Source of the DNA: Candidatus Baltobacteraceae bacterium
Lineage (GTDB): Bacteria > Vulcanimicrobiota > Vulcanimicrobiia > Vulcanimicrobiales > Vulcanimicrobiaceae
Direction: 5' to 3'
NCBI GenBank assembly: GCA_035502855.1
Contig: DATJTX010000016.1
Location: 1 to 64,000, forward strand
DNA length: 64,000 bases
The notes beneath the pieces are model-generated. The model worked only from the letters and a program-made list of their open reading frames with translations. It searched no databases and was not told the DNA's origin. The first letter of the stretch is position 1; each line of letters opens with the position of its first letter. The position numbers and the translations under genes were made by a program. Shown here in pieces: positions 51,731 through 60,672 of this stretch.

Positions 51731-52108
51731 TTAGCGTGCGAAGGGAAAATCCAGTTCCGGAAGAGCTGAAGCAAAGAGCTTTGCGCGTTCTTCGCGCGTA
51801 AGCATCAATGCCGCAGAAAGACGATCGAGCAGGACAAGGGAGGCGCGAACCGGCTTCTTCGATTCGAGCAGACCGTACCACGTACGGCTCACGCCGAGAT
51901 ACTCGGCAAGCTCTTCCTGCGTCACCGGCTTTCCACGCCGAGACGGCAGACGCCGGTACGGGCCCAGCGCTGCGATCTTCGGATCGATCCTCCACCGAAA
52001 ATGCCGCAGCAGAATCGTCAACTGTGACGACGGACGGCGTCGTGGTCGAGGAACTTCAGTCGGCTTTGGCTGCGCAAATAGTTGATCGTAGGCATCGATG
52101 TGAGACAT
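51731..52108 (-). CDS. XRE-family transcriptional regulator, possibly truncated
   Basis: The 125-residue protein holds a helix-turn-helix in the middle to C-terminal part (GKPVTQEELAEYLGVSRTWYGLLESKKPVRASLVLLDRLSAALMLTREERAKLF). It resembles the DNA-binding half of MmyB-like regulators, such as the neighbour at 52325, but lacks their ligand-binding half. Directly after its stop, another frame on the same strand (to about 51600) continues with protein-like sequence (RVSPNHLWIAPSIQPDNY), which could be the lost part after a frameshift. It may be a remnant or a compact regulator. Confidence 0.75.
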   Translation of the reverse strand: MSHIDAYDQLFAQPKPTEVPRPRRRPSSQLTILLRHFRWRIDPKIAALGPYRRLPSRRGKPVTQEELAEYLGVSRTWYGLLESKKPVRASLVLLDRLSAALMLTREERAKLFASALPELDFPFAR

Positions 52109-52324
52109 GGGGCCATTCCCTCAACGTTCTTGATGCGCCCAAGGCGCTGAACGACACAGAAAAAAGATATGGCACGAGAGAGAGCCCTGCCACGCAGACC
52201 GTATACCCCCTAGTGGCAGTAGAGTGCATAGCGCGGGGCGGCTGGCTACCCGTCCGTTGGTGCGCGAGGCCGTAAACCTCGGCTGCCGAAAGCGGTTCCA
52301 TCGAGTGTCAGTGGGGCGCTTCAC

Positions 52325-53224
52325 ATGCCGATCGTCAGGCCGAGCGTGGCTCTTAAATCAAATGCCGTAAGCAGCGAAGGCCGCAGAAGAGCTGCGCTGC
52401 GCGAATTTCTCATGGGCTGCCGGGCCCGTTTGAGTCCGCACGACGTCGGTCTCCCCTCGGTCGGGCGCCGCCGGGTTCCCGGCTTGCGTAGGGAAGAAGT
52501 GGCCGAGCTCGCCGGCATCACGCCGGCTTGGTATACGCAACTTGAAACGGGATCCGATATCCGCGTTTCCCCGCGCGTGCTCGACCGCGTTGCATCGGCG
52601 CTGCGATTGACTGACGAAGAGAAAGCCTATCTCTTTTCGCTCGCAATCGTCGAGCTCGCGGTATTGCCATGTCTTCAACCGCAATCGCACGCCGTTCTCG
52701 AGGCCTTTACCTCGCTTCGGTCGCTCTCGCGACGTCTTTGGGCGGCGACAACGGCGGAGGAGGCATTGACGCTCGTACGCGAGCATTGCGCGAGAAAATT
52801 GCCGGCGAGCTCCCTGGTTAGTGCGACTCATACCGGTCCGGGCATGTGGGAGATTCAGCGAACCGGTCATACCGCTGCAATCCGATCGACGCTGGAAATC
52901 AGCTCATACATCGTGGCGAATTGGCCGCCTGCCCTGCGCGATGAGCTTCACTTGATTGGAACGCTGAAGCATCCGGGCCACGTGCTCGCGCGATCCAAAG
53001 CAACGATGAGCACCGGGTTGGCTTTGCACTTTTCTCGGGGCCTGGAGCGCGTAAAGTGGCCGGCGCTCGAGCACGTGTTTATGGCCGCCGTCCACTCTCG
53101 GAACGGGTTCGTCGCTCGCCTCGAAGCAATTTACGAGGGGCAGCAACCCTCGAGAGTCGATCTTGCAATGCTGAGTGCAGTCGCCGATCTAACATCGCTC
53201 GCTCTGGCCGACGCGCCGGGTTAA
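52325..53224 (+). CDS. XRE-family regulator with C-terminal sensor-like domain
   Basis: The 299-residue protein starts at ATG 52325. Its helix-turn-helix (residues about 28-95) carries the MmyB-family sequence RRRVPGLRREEVAELAGITPAWYTQLE. The C-terminal two thirds (about 110-299) are a likely ligand-binding or GAF-like region with motifs LWAATTAEEALTLVREHCARKLPASSLVSATH. Family members respond to lipids or antibiotics, but the ligand here is unknown. It ends 4 bases into the convergent DUF3237 gene, whose expression it may control. Confidence 0.85.
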   Translation: MPIVRPSVALKSNAVSSEGRRRAALREFLMGCRARLSPHDVGLPSVGRRRVPGLRREEVAELAGITPAWYTQLETGSDIRVSPRVLDRVASALRLTDEEKAYLFSLAIVELAVLPCLQPQSHAVLEAFTSLRSLSRRLWAATTAEEALTLVREHCARKLPASSLVSATHTGPGMWEIQRTGHTAAIRSTLEISSYIVANWPPALRDELHLIGTLKHPGHVLARSKATMSTGLALHFSRGLERVKWPALEHVFMAAVHSRNGFVARLEAIYEGQQPSRVDLAMLSAVADLTSLALADAPG

Positions 53225-53676
53225 TCGTCCACCGAAAAGATCCGTAGCCGCAATGTTCGAGCCGCAAAATCGCGCTGACCGCGTCCAACGAACAACTCGC
53301 GGTTGAGCCACCGGTAGATCTTGGACCCCGTCTGAAACCGGATCACGGCCTCGGCGACGACCTTCGACGTGAGGGCATCGCCCAGAGCGTCAACGTAGCC
53401 GTCGTCTCCCAGGTCGTAGATACCGGAGAAGCTGGCGCAGACGAGATCGCCGGATGGACTCTGAAGAACCCCGCGTGACTCGAACGCCATCACACCGTCT
53501 CCTCCGACCCTGTTCCATTCCGCGCCGCAGCTCGGAATAGCGGAAAGCCGAAGACGTGCTCCGTCGATCGTGCCCGACGCGATAATGTAGTGGAGGATGA
53601 TCTCGTCCGGCGCAGGACCGATCCGATAGTGCTCCGCTGCGAAACCGAGTAACGCCTCACCCAATAGTTTCCCCAT
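53221..53676 (-). CDS. DUF3237-family protein
   Basis: The 151-residue product shows the DUF3237 pattern: an IIASGTIDGARLRLSAIP strand, GAEWNRVGGDGVMAFESRGVLQSPSGDLVCASFSGIYDLG, and a C-terminal RFQTGSKIYRWLNRELFVGRG with the Trp-Leu-Asn core. DUF3237 proteins are small beta-barrel-like proteins often beside aromatic or dehydrogenase pathways; no catalytic activity is agreed. It lies opposite the regulator and next to an outer-membrane protein gene. Its conserved middle and end are intact. Confidence 0.85.
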   Translation of the reverse strand: MGKLLGEALLGFAAEHYRIGPAPDEIILHYIIASGTIDGARLRLSAIPSCGAEWNRVGGDGVMAFESRGVLQSPSGDLVCASFSGIYDLGDDGYVDALGDALTSKVVAEAVIRFQTGSKIYRWLNRELFVGRGQRDFAARTLRLRIFSVDD

Positions 53677-53704
53677 GACGAACTACGTGTGGGCCTCCAA
53701 GGTG

Positions 53705-54649
53705 CTACAGCGGGAGCGTGTAATCGCCGCTCACGATGAAGATGGATCGGTGAATGGCATTGGGGTAGACGAAGGGCTCGCCGACCAGATGATCTTGCGT
53801 AAAGATGTTGATCTCGGACGTCAGCGTGAAGCGCTTGGTGAAGCGGTAGTCGAGGCCGTAAACGAAAGCATTGTAATAGTACGGCGCGTAGCTATTATCG
53901 AAATAGTCGACCGCCCCGAACAAGTAGCTTCCGAACGCGTTGAGTTTTTCCGCATGGCCGAGCGGCGTCGAGAGCGATAGGATTTGATACAGGCCGGTGA
54001 TGGAGCGCTCTTTATCGGAGAGGCCGAGATGCAACGCAGCGAGATACGCCGGCGTCGTCAGATGATAGGGATCCAAGACGCCATGCACCGCATAGCCCGC
54101 GACGATGCCCGTATGCCAAAGCGGCGAGGTATGATAACCCGCCTCCAGATAGTAGAGGCGCTCGGTATTCGTCGGGGCGAGATTGCTTGCGGCGCCGGAC
54201 GCCGGGCAGCACACTTGCCACCGGTAGAAATACGCCGTTTGAAGATACGTGCGGCTGCTCGTGGTGTAACGAGCGCCGATTTCGATGGAATTTTGTCTGC
54301 TCGGGTTCGGGTAGATGTACTCGCCCGTCGCGTTGGAAACGCGCCCAAGAGTGCTGTCGTACCCGCCGTTATCGTAGAAATAGTAGAATTGTAAACGGCT
54401 GCCGACGAGCTGCGTTATTCTCCCGCTCAAACGCAGGTCGTTTGTCCTCGGATCGGCGGGCGAGCCAACGCCGGAGTCAGTTCCCGCCATCGTATTGTAC
54501 GACCCGATGATGTCGAGGATGGTGCGATCCTGCTTCACCGGCGGTTGTTGCGCCGGAGCTTGCTGCGCCGGAGCAGAGCCCGAAGACGCGAGCACAAGAG
54601 CGACTAGCAACGCGATAGATGTAAGAGCGCTCCTCGGTCCGGGTATCAC
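53705..54649 (-). CDS. Predicted outer-membrane beta-barrel protein
   Basis: From the GTG at 54649 the product has 314 residues (a GTG at 54706 would add 19 without purpose). The signal peptide (SIALLVALVLASSGSAPAQQ) leads into alternating aromatic/polar strands rich in Tyr, Phe and Thr, for example LQFYYFYDNGGYDST, YLQTAYFYRWQ, YLEAGYHTSPLWHTGIVAGYAVHG. The protein ends in SGDYTLPL, a plausible outer-membrane signal. It resembles DUF3570-like porin-type barrels. It is divergent from the quinoprotein dehydrogenase gene and may let substrates or electrons cross the outer membrane; this is inferred from position. Confidence 0.75.
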   Translation of the reverse strand: MIPGPRSALTSIALLVALVLASSGSAPAQQAPAQQPPVKQDRTILDIIGSYNTMAGTDSGVGSPADPRTNDLRLSGRITQLVGSRLQFYYFYDNGGYDSTLGRVSNATGEYIYPNPSRQNSIEIGARYTTSSRTYLQTAYFYRWQVCCPASGAASNLAPTNTERLYYLEAGYHTSPLWHTGIVAGYAVHGVLDPYHLTTPAYLAALHLGLSDKERSITGLYQILSLSTPLGHAEKLNAFGSYLFGAVDYFDNSYAPYYYNAFVYGLDYRFTKRFTLTSEINIFTQDHLVGEPFVYPNAIHRSIFIVSGDYTLPL

Positions 54650-54760
54650 CGGATCACAGTAGCCGCGATGCGTGGGGTTGTCTGCCAAGCCCTTATTAAC
54701 AGACACGTCGTCGCCGCGATGCTAGACTGAGGCACGAACTCGCAGCGTCGGGAGAATCGA

Positions 54761-56821
54761 ATGAAGCGTATCTCGCAGGTGGTGACGGCGGTACTCGTCT
54801 TGACGCTCGCGTCATGCAACGGCGGTTCCGGCGGCGCGAGCTTCCCGAACGCGCGTGCGCTGGTCAACGCGGCCGCCGACGACAACGATTGGATCCTCCC
54901 GGGCAAGGATTATGCCAACAACCGCTACAGCGGCCTAACCCAGATTACACCCGAAAACGTTGGTACGCTGACGAAAGCCTGGTCGACGCTGATCGCCGAT
55001 AACGGTCAGCAAGAGACCTCGCCGATCATCTGGCACGGCACGATGTATCTGTCGACTCCCCACGAAAGCGTGCTCGCGCTCGACGCCGCCACCGGCAAAC
55101 TCGAGTGGGAATTTCCGTACACGCCCGCTTATACGTTGACCTTCGCGGTGAATCAAGGCGTCGGCATCGAGGACGGCAAGATCTTTCTTGCGACGCAGGA
55201 CTGCCGCGTCATCGCCATCGACGCGACCACCGGAAAACAATTGTGGGACGTGAACGGCTGCCCGAACGACCGGTACACCTCGACCGCGAATTCGTGGTTC
55301 CACATGGCCGCGTACGTTTACAAGAACGAAATCATTCTTGGCAATTCTGCGGGCGATACCGGAGGCATCGGTCACGTTCAGGCGTTCAGTACGAGCGACG
55401 GCCATCGGTTGTGGGACTGGCATAGCATTCCATTTCCGGGCGAGCCGGGACACAACACGTGGCCCGGAACGTCGTGGGAACACGGCGGAGGCGCCGTGTG
55501 GGGCGGACTCACGATCGATCCGGAAACGAACACGCTCTACGTCGCACCGGGCAACCCGGGCCCCGACATGGTCGATACCTACCGGAAGGGATTGAATCTT
55601 TATACCGACTCGGTCGTTGCGCTCGACATCAGCGGGCCGAAGCCGCGGATGAAATGGTACTATCAGCTGCTCCACAACGACACGCACGACGCGGATCCGG
55701 CCATGCCGCCTATTCTCTTCGACGGCAAGGTCGCAGGAACGATGCGGCAGCTCCTTGCCATCGGCGACAAAGGCGGAGACTTTGCGGTTTTGGATCGTAC
55801 CGACGGTAAGGTCATCTATCGCTTTCCCGTCGACGATCAGACGGGCCTCAACACGACGGCGCCTTCACTGAAGGGAACGCCGGCCTGTCCGAATCACGGC
55901 GGCGGACTCGAGTTCAATGGATTCGCTTACGATCCGGGCACGAATTACGTGCTTGTTCCGAACACCGTCGAATGCGGCATTTGGAAGATTACGAGCACCG
56001 ATCCGGTGTACGTTCCCGGCCAGCCGTACGAGGGCGGACCGCTTCCGAAACGGCAAGATGCAACCGGAAGGCTCACCGCCGTCGACATTGCGACGGGAAA
56101 GATCGTATGGATCGCGCGTCTTCCATACGCGGCGCAAGGCGGCGCGCTCGTCACGCGTAGCGGATTGGTGTTCACCAGCGACCTCAGCGGTAATCTCTAT
56201 GCCTTCGATCCGAAGAACGGTAAGCAGCTCTGGAAAACGAACACCGGCGCTTCGATCGTGGCGCCGATCAGTGCCTACAGCGTCGGCGGCAACGAGTATA
56301 TCACCGTGGTGAGCGGCTCGGCCGGCGCGCAGCAGACGCCCAACGCTCCGGTTGCAAAAAGCAGCTTCGTGACGGCGTACCGTCTCGGCCCCGTTCCTTC
56401 ACCGATCGCGAATAGCTCGGCCGGGCAGGTGGTACTTGCAGCGACGAGCACCTCGAGCGCGTTGCCTTCGACCGGTTCGGCGCCGTACACGCCGGCACAG
56501 GTGGCAGCAGGCAAGACGCTCTACCAGGCGCGGTGCTCAACGTGCCATGGCGTGCATCTTCAGGGAATTTCAGCGCCGGCGCTGACGGGCGCGAGCTTCG
56601 CGAGATCGCATTTGAACCTGACGCAGGTTCGGACGATCGTGACGACCCAGATGCCCCTCACCGCGCCCGGCTCGTTGAAACCGAGCGAGTACGCGAACGT
56701 CATGGCCTATCTCTTATCCTACGATTGCGTGCGCGTTGCCGGCGGTGGTGCGCAGCCCTTCCCGATCACCGCTCAGCCGCAATTCTCGAAGGTCATTCTC
56801 GGAGGACGCACGTGTCCGTGA
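54761..56821 (+). CDS. Quinohaemoprotein alcohol dehydrogenase-like lipoprotein
   Basis: The 686-residue protein has a lipoprotein signal (VLVLTLASCNGGSG) and then an eight-bladed PQQ-type propeller (about 40-560; NRYSGLTQITPENVGTLTKAW, HGTMYLSTPHESVLALDAATGKLEWEF, and tryptophan-docking GKIVWIARLP). A cytochrome c domain at the C-terminus has CSTCH at 592-596 and axial Met in TQMPLTAPG. In family members the sequence NPGP...RPGDN-LYT carries the catalytic Asp; here it reads YRKGLNLYTDSVVALD, with Leu278 in its place. It may be inactive, use another base, or be a carrier-type protein. It should act in the periplasm or on the outer membrane. Confidence 0.9.
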   Translation: MKRISQVVTAVLVLTLASCNGGSGGASFPNARALVNAAADDNDWILPGKDYANNRYSGLTQITPENVGTLTKAWSTLIADNGQQETSPIIWHGTMYLSTPHESVLALDAATGKLEWEFPYTPAYTLTFAVNQGVGIEDGKIFLATQDCRVIAIDATTGKQLWDVNGCPNDRYTSTANSWFHMAAYVYKNEIILGNSAGDTGGIGHVQAFSTSDGHRLWDWHSIPFPGEPGHNTWPGTSWEHGGGAVWGGLTIDPETNTLYVAPGNPGPDMVDTYRKGLNLYTDSVVALDISGPKPRMKWYYQLLHNDTHDADPAMPPILFDGKVAGTMRQLLAIGDKGGDFAVLDRTDGKVIYRFPVDDQTGLNTTAPSLKGTPACPNHGGGLEFNGFAYDPGTNYVLVPNTVECGIWKITSTDPVYVPGQPYEGGPLPKRQDATGRLTAVDIATGKIVWIARLPYAAQGGALVTRSGLVFTSDLSGNLYAFDPKNGKQLWKTNTGASIVAPISAYSVGGNEYITVVSGSAGAQQTPNAPVAKSSFVTAYRLGPVPSPIANSSAGQVVLAATSTSSALPSTGSAPYTPAQVAAGKTLYQARCSTCHGVHLQGISAPALTGASFARSHLNLTQVRTIVTTQMPLTAPGSLKPSEYANVMAYLLSYDCVRVAGGGAQPFPITAQPQFSKVILGGRTCP

Positions 56822-56825
56822 TGCG

Positions 56826-58337
56826 TCACGGCAAGCCGTATGCCGTCAGATTCCCGTTCTGGTCCGAGCAGTAGACCCAGCCGTTTACGACGATCGGACT
56901 CTGCCAGTGCACGGGCCCGATCGAATGAGCGGTGCTCGCGCTGCTCCATAACTCGTTTCCGGTTTGCGCCGAGAGCGCATAGATGGCGTTATCCATCGCG
57001 ACGAAGACGATGCCGTTGCTGACCACCGGCGAGGTTCCCTCGCCGCTCGTGGACCCGTCTGACGCGCTCCATGCTTCCACGAGGCTGCTCGCGCCGGCCC
57101 CGTTCGTCTCTAGCTCGTACGCATCGATCTGATTCGGCAATCCGAAGAAGATATACGTCACGCCCGCCGGATTGGTCCAGACCGCGGGGGTTGCGTACAA
57201 TCGATCCGGTAAATCGATCTCTTGCAACTCACCGCCGACGCCGGGAAGCGGCGAACGATTCAGCAAGCGCAGGGTCGAGTCTTTTCCGCCCTGTACGAGC
57301 ATCAGCGGCGTCGTGCTCGTACTCTGAACGGGGAGCAAGGTTGGCGAGGTCGAGCCGAGGTCGATATCGCCATTCTGTAAGCTTGCGTACGTGGTTGGCG
57401 TGTAACTGCCGATCATCGAGAGGTTGGCCGTGAGCGCGATCACGGAGTCGCCGTAGTTGTCGCTGCCGTCGTACAAGCCGTTGCCGGTCGCGACGTAGAC
57501 GTCGCCGTTCATCGACGGATACGGATCGACCACCGCACCGCCGCGTGCCCAAATGCCCGAGTCGCTATTCGGACAGGACGAGTCTGTCGGCAGCGTGGTC
57601 TGCGAACTGCACAGCGAGTTGAACACGCTGGTTGCGCCGGTCGAGAGGTTCACGCTCACGACGTGACCGTCGTAATATGGCGTGTCGCCATAGTATCCCG
57701 ACGTCGTTGCATACAGGTAGCCGTTTGCGACGTTGAGTGCCGAAGCGTCTTTTTCGGTATTGGGAATCGTCGTGATCGTGGCGGGGAATCCCGGCGCGCT
57801 CATTTCTGCGCCGGTCGCCGCATCGAGCTTATGCACTTTTCCATCGACGCCGGGAACGTAGATTGCCTGACCTGACGGATCGGCCGCAGGCGTCGACTGG
57901 GTAATATTCGGCCCGCTGGTCGTGTACGTCCATATGACTTTGCCGGTCTGCGCTTCGATTGCGAAGGTCTCGCCGTTCTTGTCGGTTTGATAAAGCATCT
58001 GCTGCGCGGTGCCGCCGATCTGGATGTTCGCCAGCAAGATTGGCGTGGAATCCGCCACGTTACCGCTCCCAAACGAAATTTGCCACTTCTCCACGAGTTG
58101 AGAAACGTTTGTTGTCGTGAGCGTCGTATCCCCGACGTCGACACCGCTGCGCGCGGGATCGTGCCCGAACACCGGCCAGCTCAGCGCCGCCCCGGTCGGC
58201 ACCGGCGAAGGCGTCGGAGTCGCTCCCGGCGAGGCTTTCGTCGTCGGGTTCTGAGCGGCGCCCCCGGAGCACGCCGCCAACGCAACGACGCCGAGTGATG
58301 CGAGAACGATGAACCAGGTCGTCACGTGCCGCAGCAT
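56826..58337 (-). CDS. PQQ-like beta-propeller lipoprotein
   Basis: The 503-residue product has a lipoprotein signal (SLGVVALAACSGG), a Pro/Thr linker and then a beta-propeller of PQQ-binding-like repeats (GETFAIEAQTGKVIWTY, YVPGVDGKVHKLDAATG, FVAMDNAIYALSAQTGNELW). It lacks the cytochrome domain and the quinoprotein catalytic motifs of its convergent neighbour. Several cysteines (SLCSSQTTLPTDSSCPN) may form disulfides. Such proteins often bind ligands or partner enzymes in the periplasm. Its stop lies 5 bases from the dehydrogenase stop, and a gene of unknown function follows its start by 15 bases. Confidence 0.88.
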   Translation of the reverse strand: MLRHVTTWFIVLASLGVVALAACSGGAAQNPTTKASPGATPTPSPVPTGAALSWPVFGHDPARSGVDVGDTTLTTTNVSQLVEKWQISFGSGNVADSTPILLANIQIGGTAQQMLYQTDKNGETFAIEAQTGKVIWTYTTSGPNITQSTPAADPSGQAIYVPGVDGKVHKLDAATGAEMSAPGFPATITTIPNTEKDASALNVANGYLYATTSGYYGDTPYYDGHVVSVNLSTGATSVFNSLCSSQTTLPTDSSCPNSDSGIWARGGAVVDPYPSMNGDVYVATGNGLYDGSDNYGDSVIALTANLSMIGSYTPTTYASLQNGDIDLGSTSPTLLPVQSTSTTPLMLVQGGKDSTLRLLNRSPLPGVGGELQEIDLPDRLYATPAVWTNPAGVTYIFFGLPNQIDAYELETNGAGASSLVEAWSASDGSTSGEGTSPVVSNGIVFVAMDNAIYALSAQTGNELWSSASTAHSIGPVHWQSPIVVNGWVYCSDQNGNLTAYGLP

Positions 58338-58351
58338 GTTCTACACCCCTC

Positions 58352-59056
58352 TTAACCCGAGGACGTCTCGTAGATCTTCGGACAGAGCAGCACGCCGGTA
58401 GGCTGGGTCGAGATGAAGTCGATCGCGCCCTCGTTCAGCGTGAACTGGATGTTGATCGGCCACCCGTGCCACGGTACCGGAAACGGCGCTTTGATCCGCA
58501 CGTAGTGATAGTCACCGGTCGGCGTTTGGATTTGCATCGCAATCGTTTCTTGCCCGCGCGCGACCAGCGATGCGTCCGGATACATCCAGACGTAGAACGA
58601 GTCTTGATCGTCCTCGATCTTGGTTTGTACCTGAATCGGATCGCCCACGGGCTTGTTGCACTGCGTATCTTTGTCGAACAACACGTACGTCGGCGAAAGG
58701 TAGATGAACGAGGCCGGTGCGGTTCCGTCCATCAGCATGGGATATGTTGCGGCCGGGGCGCCGTCGGTCAGCTGCTCGGTCATCGTGCGATCGTGACCGT
58801 TGATGATGAAAAAGAAATCTTGAGCGTAGCAGCCGTATCGCGGAACGCTTACTTGCAGCGCATACAGACCGAAAGGAACGTCGAATTGTACGACGCCGGT
58901 GTTCTCGTAATTACGCAGGAAGCTCATGTTCTGATCGAGGTGCGGTCGCCCGATCCGGTCGATCACGCGGACGTGCGCCGTAATCGCCGTTTCCGGCGGC
59001 AAGTTCAGCATCGCATGGCACAGACCGAGGTGAAGGACGACATGGGCACCGAGCAT
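58352..59056 (-). CDS. Protein of unknown function in the quinoprotein cluster
   Basis: The 234-residue product has a short hydrophobic N-terminus and then a beta-rich region (ETAITAHVRVIDRIGRPHLDQNMSFLRNYENTGVVQFDVPFGLYALQVSVPRYG), which resembles a carboxypeptidase-regulatory/Ig-like fold. The second half has segments QDSFYVWMYPD and GDYHYVRIKAPFPVP, with four cysteines in the whole protein. It ends 14 bases before the propeller lipoprotein gene on the same strand, so the two are probably co-transcribed. No clear signal cleavage site is seen, and no family recognised. Confidence 0.72.
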   Translation of the reverse strand: MLGAHVVLHLGLCHAMLNLPPETAITAHVRVIDRIGRPHLDQNMSFLRNYENTGVVQFDVPFGLYALQVSVPRYGCYAQDFFFIINGHDRTMTEQLTDGAPAATYPMLMDGTAPASFIYLSPTYVLFDKDTQCNKPVGDPIQVQTKIEDDQDSFYVWMYPDASLVARGQETIAMQIQTPTGDYHYVRIKAPFPVPWHGWPINIQFTLNEGAIDFISTQPTGVLLCPKIYETSSG

Positions 59057-59083
59057 GGAGGTGATCGCTCCTTGGGTTACCGG

Positions 59084-60604
59084 CTAGGTGAAGCGGCCGC
59101 TGCGCGCCGCCTTGGCTACCAGCGCCGAACGAGAACGTACGCCGAGCGCCTTAAAAATCAGCTTGAGATGATTGCGAACCGTCGAGCGGCTGCGGCCCAG
59201 GCGCGCAGCGATGGCGTCGGTCGAGAGCCCCTCGCAGATCATGTTGAAGACACGCTCCTGCATCGGCGTTAGTGACGAACCCCCGGAGCTTTGCGGCGGC
59301 ACGGCCAGGCTCGCGGCCTGCTCGTAGAGCCAGGAGGACGCGTAAAATTCCAACTTCTCCAACGCCAGCAATTGCCAGCGTGCGTGTGCGGTTGCGTGCG
59401 CCAGCGCAAGCGCCGCTTTGCCGGCGCGCCAGTCCGAGCCGAGGCGATCGAACTCATCGTAGGCGGCGCTCAAGTCGCGCACGGCCTCGCGCGTGCGTCC
59501 GTTTGCAAAGTGCACCATGCCCCGCGCCGCGGTCGCGACCGGATCGAACGTACGCGAGAGCGTGAAATAGCGCGCGATCGCCGCGGCCGCCGCGTCCGGA
59601 TCGCTCGCCGCGAGCGCCTCGGCGAAGAGCGGAAGCGCCGTGCGTTCCAAAACGCCGGCGCGCGCCCAGTCGACGTCGCGCAGCAGATCGGTCGCCGCCG
59701 CCAGTTCGTTTGCGCACCAGTGTTCTTCGTGTGCCGTGCGCGCGAAGAAAGCGCGATCGAGTAAGACGATGGCCCGCAGCGGCGCGCTTCCGAGCCCTTC
59801 GGCAACGGCGCCGGCTTCGCGCAAGTACCGGAACGATCCGAGCCGATCGCCGGCAAGCGTCTTCCGCCACGCCAGCGCGCGCAGCGCCTGAAACCGGTCG
59901 GCCGCAAAATCGGGTGACCACGACGGACGAACCGCGAGCGCGTCCGCCGCGGCGGCTGCCGCCGCCGGAGCGGGAAGTTCGCAAGCAAGATGTGCCAACT
60001 GCGTGACCGCGCGATACCAGAGCGCCAGCTTCGCATCGATGTTGCCCTGCATCAGCGCGAGCAGACGCAACAGCGAGTCCGCGGCTTCACCGCTGCGCGA
60101 CTCGGCAAGGTGGATCTCACCCTTGAGCCGCTCGCTCTCGATTTGGCCTTCGGTCCGGACGTCGACCAGCGTCGATTCGTAGCAGCGCCACGCGTCACCG
60201 ATACGCGATTCACAAATGTAGCGGCGTCCGCGCGCGGCGGCGAGGGCAGCCGACTGTACGAGCGAACGGCGATCCAGCAATGTGCGGGCACGCTCGAAGT
60301 GCGCGTCGGCGGCGGCAAACTCGCGCAGCTGCGCGAAGCTCGAGCCGAGCAGCAGCTCGGCGGTGAGCCGATCCGCCTTCTGGACGAATCCGGCGCGATG
60401 CGCGAGCAGCAGGTCGACGGCGCTCGCGGGATCAGCGTCGAGCGCGATCCGGGCCCGCACGAAAACCACGTCGGCTGGGATTTCGGCGGTCCCGGCCGCA
60501 TGACGGTCGTAAAGTGCGGCAGCCTCGCGAAAACGCGCAGCGGCGTACGCCGCCCGCACGCGGGTGGTCCACGGCGCTTGAGCGGCCTCGGGTCGGCGTG
60601 GCAT
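59084..60604 (-). CDS. LuxR-type transcriptional regulator with TPR-like N-terminal domain
   Basis: The 506-residue protein (ATG 60604; TTG 60610 possible) is mostly helical with repeated Ala-rich helices that read as TPR-like repeats (about 1-430). A C-terminal LuxR helix-turn-helix (SLTPMQERVFNMICEGLSTDAIAARLGRSRSTVRNHLKLIFKALGVRSRSALV, about 440-500) follows. No receiver or ATPase (MalT-type) motif is visible. It precedes the unknown gene and propeller lipoprotein on the same strand, so it is a likely regulator of the quinoprotein region. A strong palindrome sits between it and the divergent AraC gene. Confidence 0.88.
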   Translation of the reverse strand: MPRRPEAAQAPWTTRVRAAYAAARFREAAALYDRHAAGTAEIPADVVFVRARIALDADPASAVDLLLAHRAGFVQKADRLTAELLLGSSFAQLREFAAADAHFERARTLLDRRSLVQSAALAAARGRRYICESRIGDAWRCYESTLVDVRTEGQIESERLKGEIHLAESRSGEAADSLLRLLALMQGNIDAKLALWYRAVTQLAHLACELPAPAAAAAAADALAVRPSWSPDFAADRFQALRALAWRKTLAGDRLGSFRYLREAGAVAEGLGSAPLRAIVLLDRAFFARTAHEEHWCANELAAATDLLRDVDWARAGVLERTALPLFAEALAASDPDAAAAAIARYFTLSRTFDPVATAARGMVHFANGRTREAVRDLSAAYDEFDRLGSDWRAGKAALALAHATAHARWQLLALEKLEFYASSWLYEQAASLAVPPQSSGGSSLTPMQERVFNMICEGLSTDAIAARLGRSRSTVRNHLKLIFKALGVRSRSALVAKAARSGRFT

Positions 60605-60672
60605 TGCCAAGTGGATTGGCGAGCGCCCAGGGCCTGACCCGCCTGGCCTTCCCCAAAAGGACTAGAGCCGAA

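Noticed and set aside
49865-53700. Duplicated tRNA 3' end (attachment repeat) downstream of tRNA-Sec
   Set aside because: I looked for another copy of the T-arm/acceptor sequence downstream and did not see one by eye.
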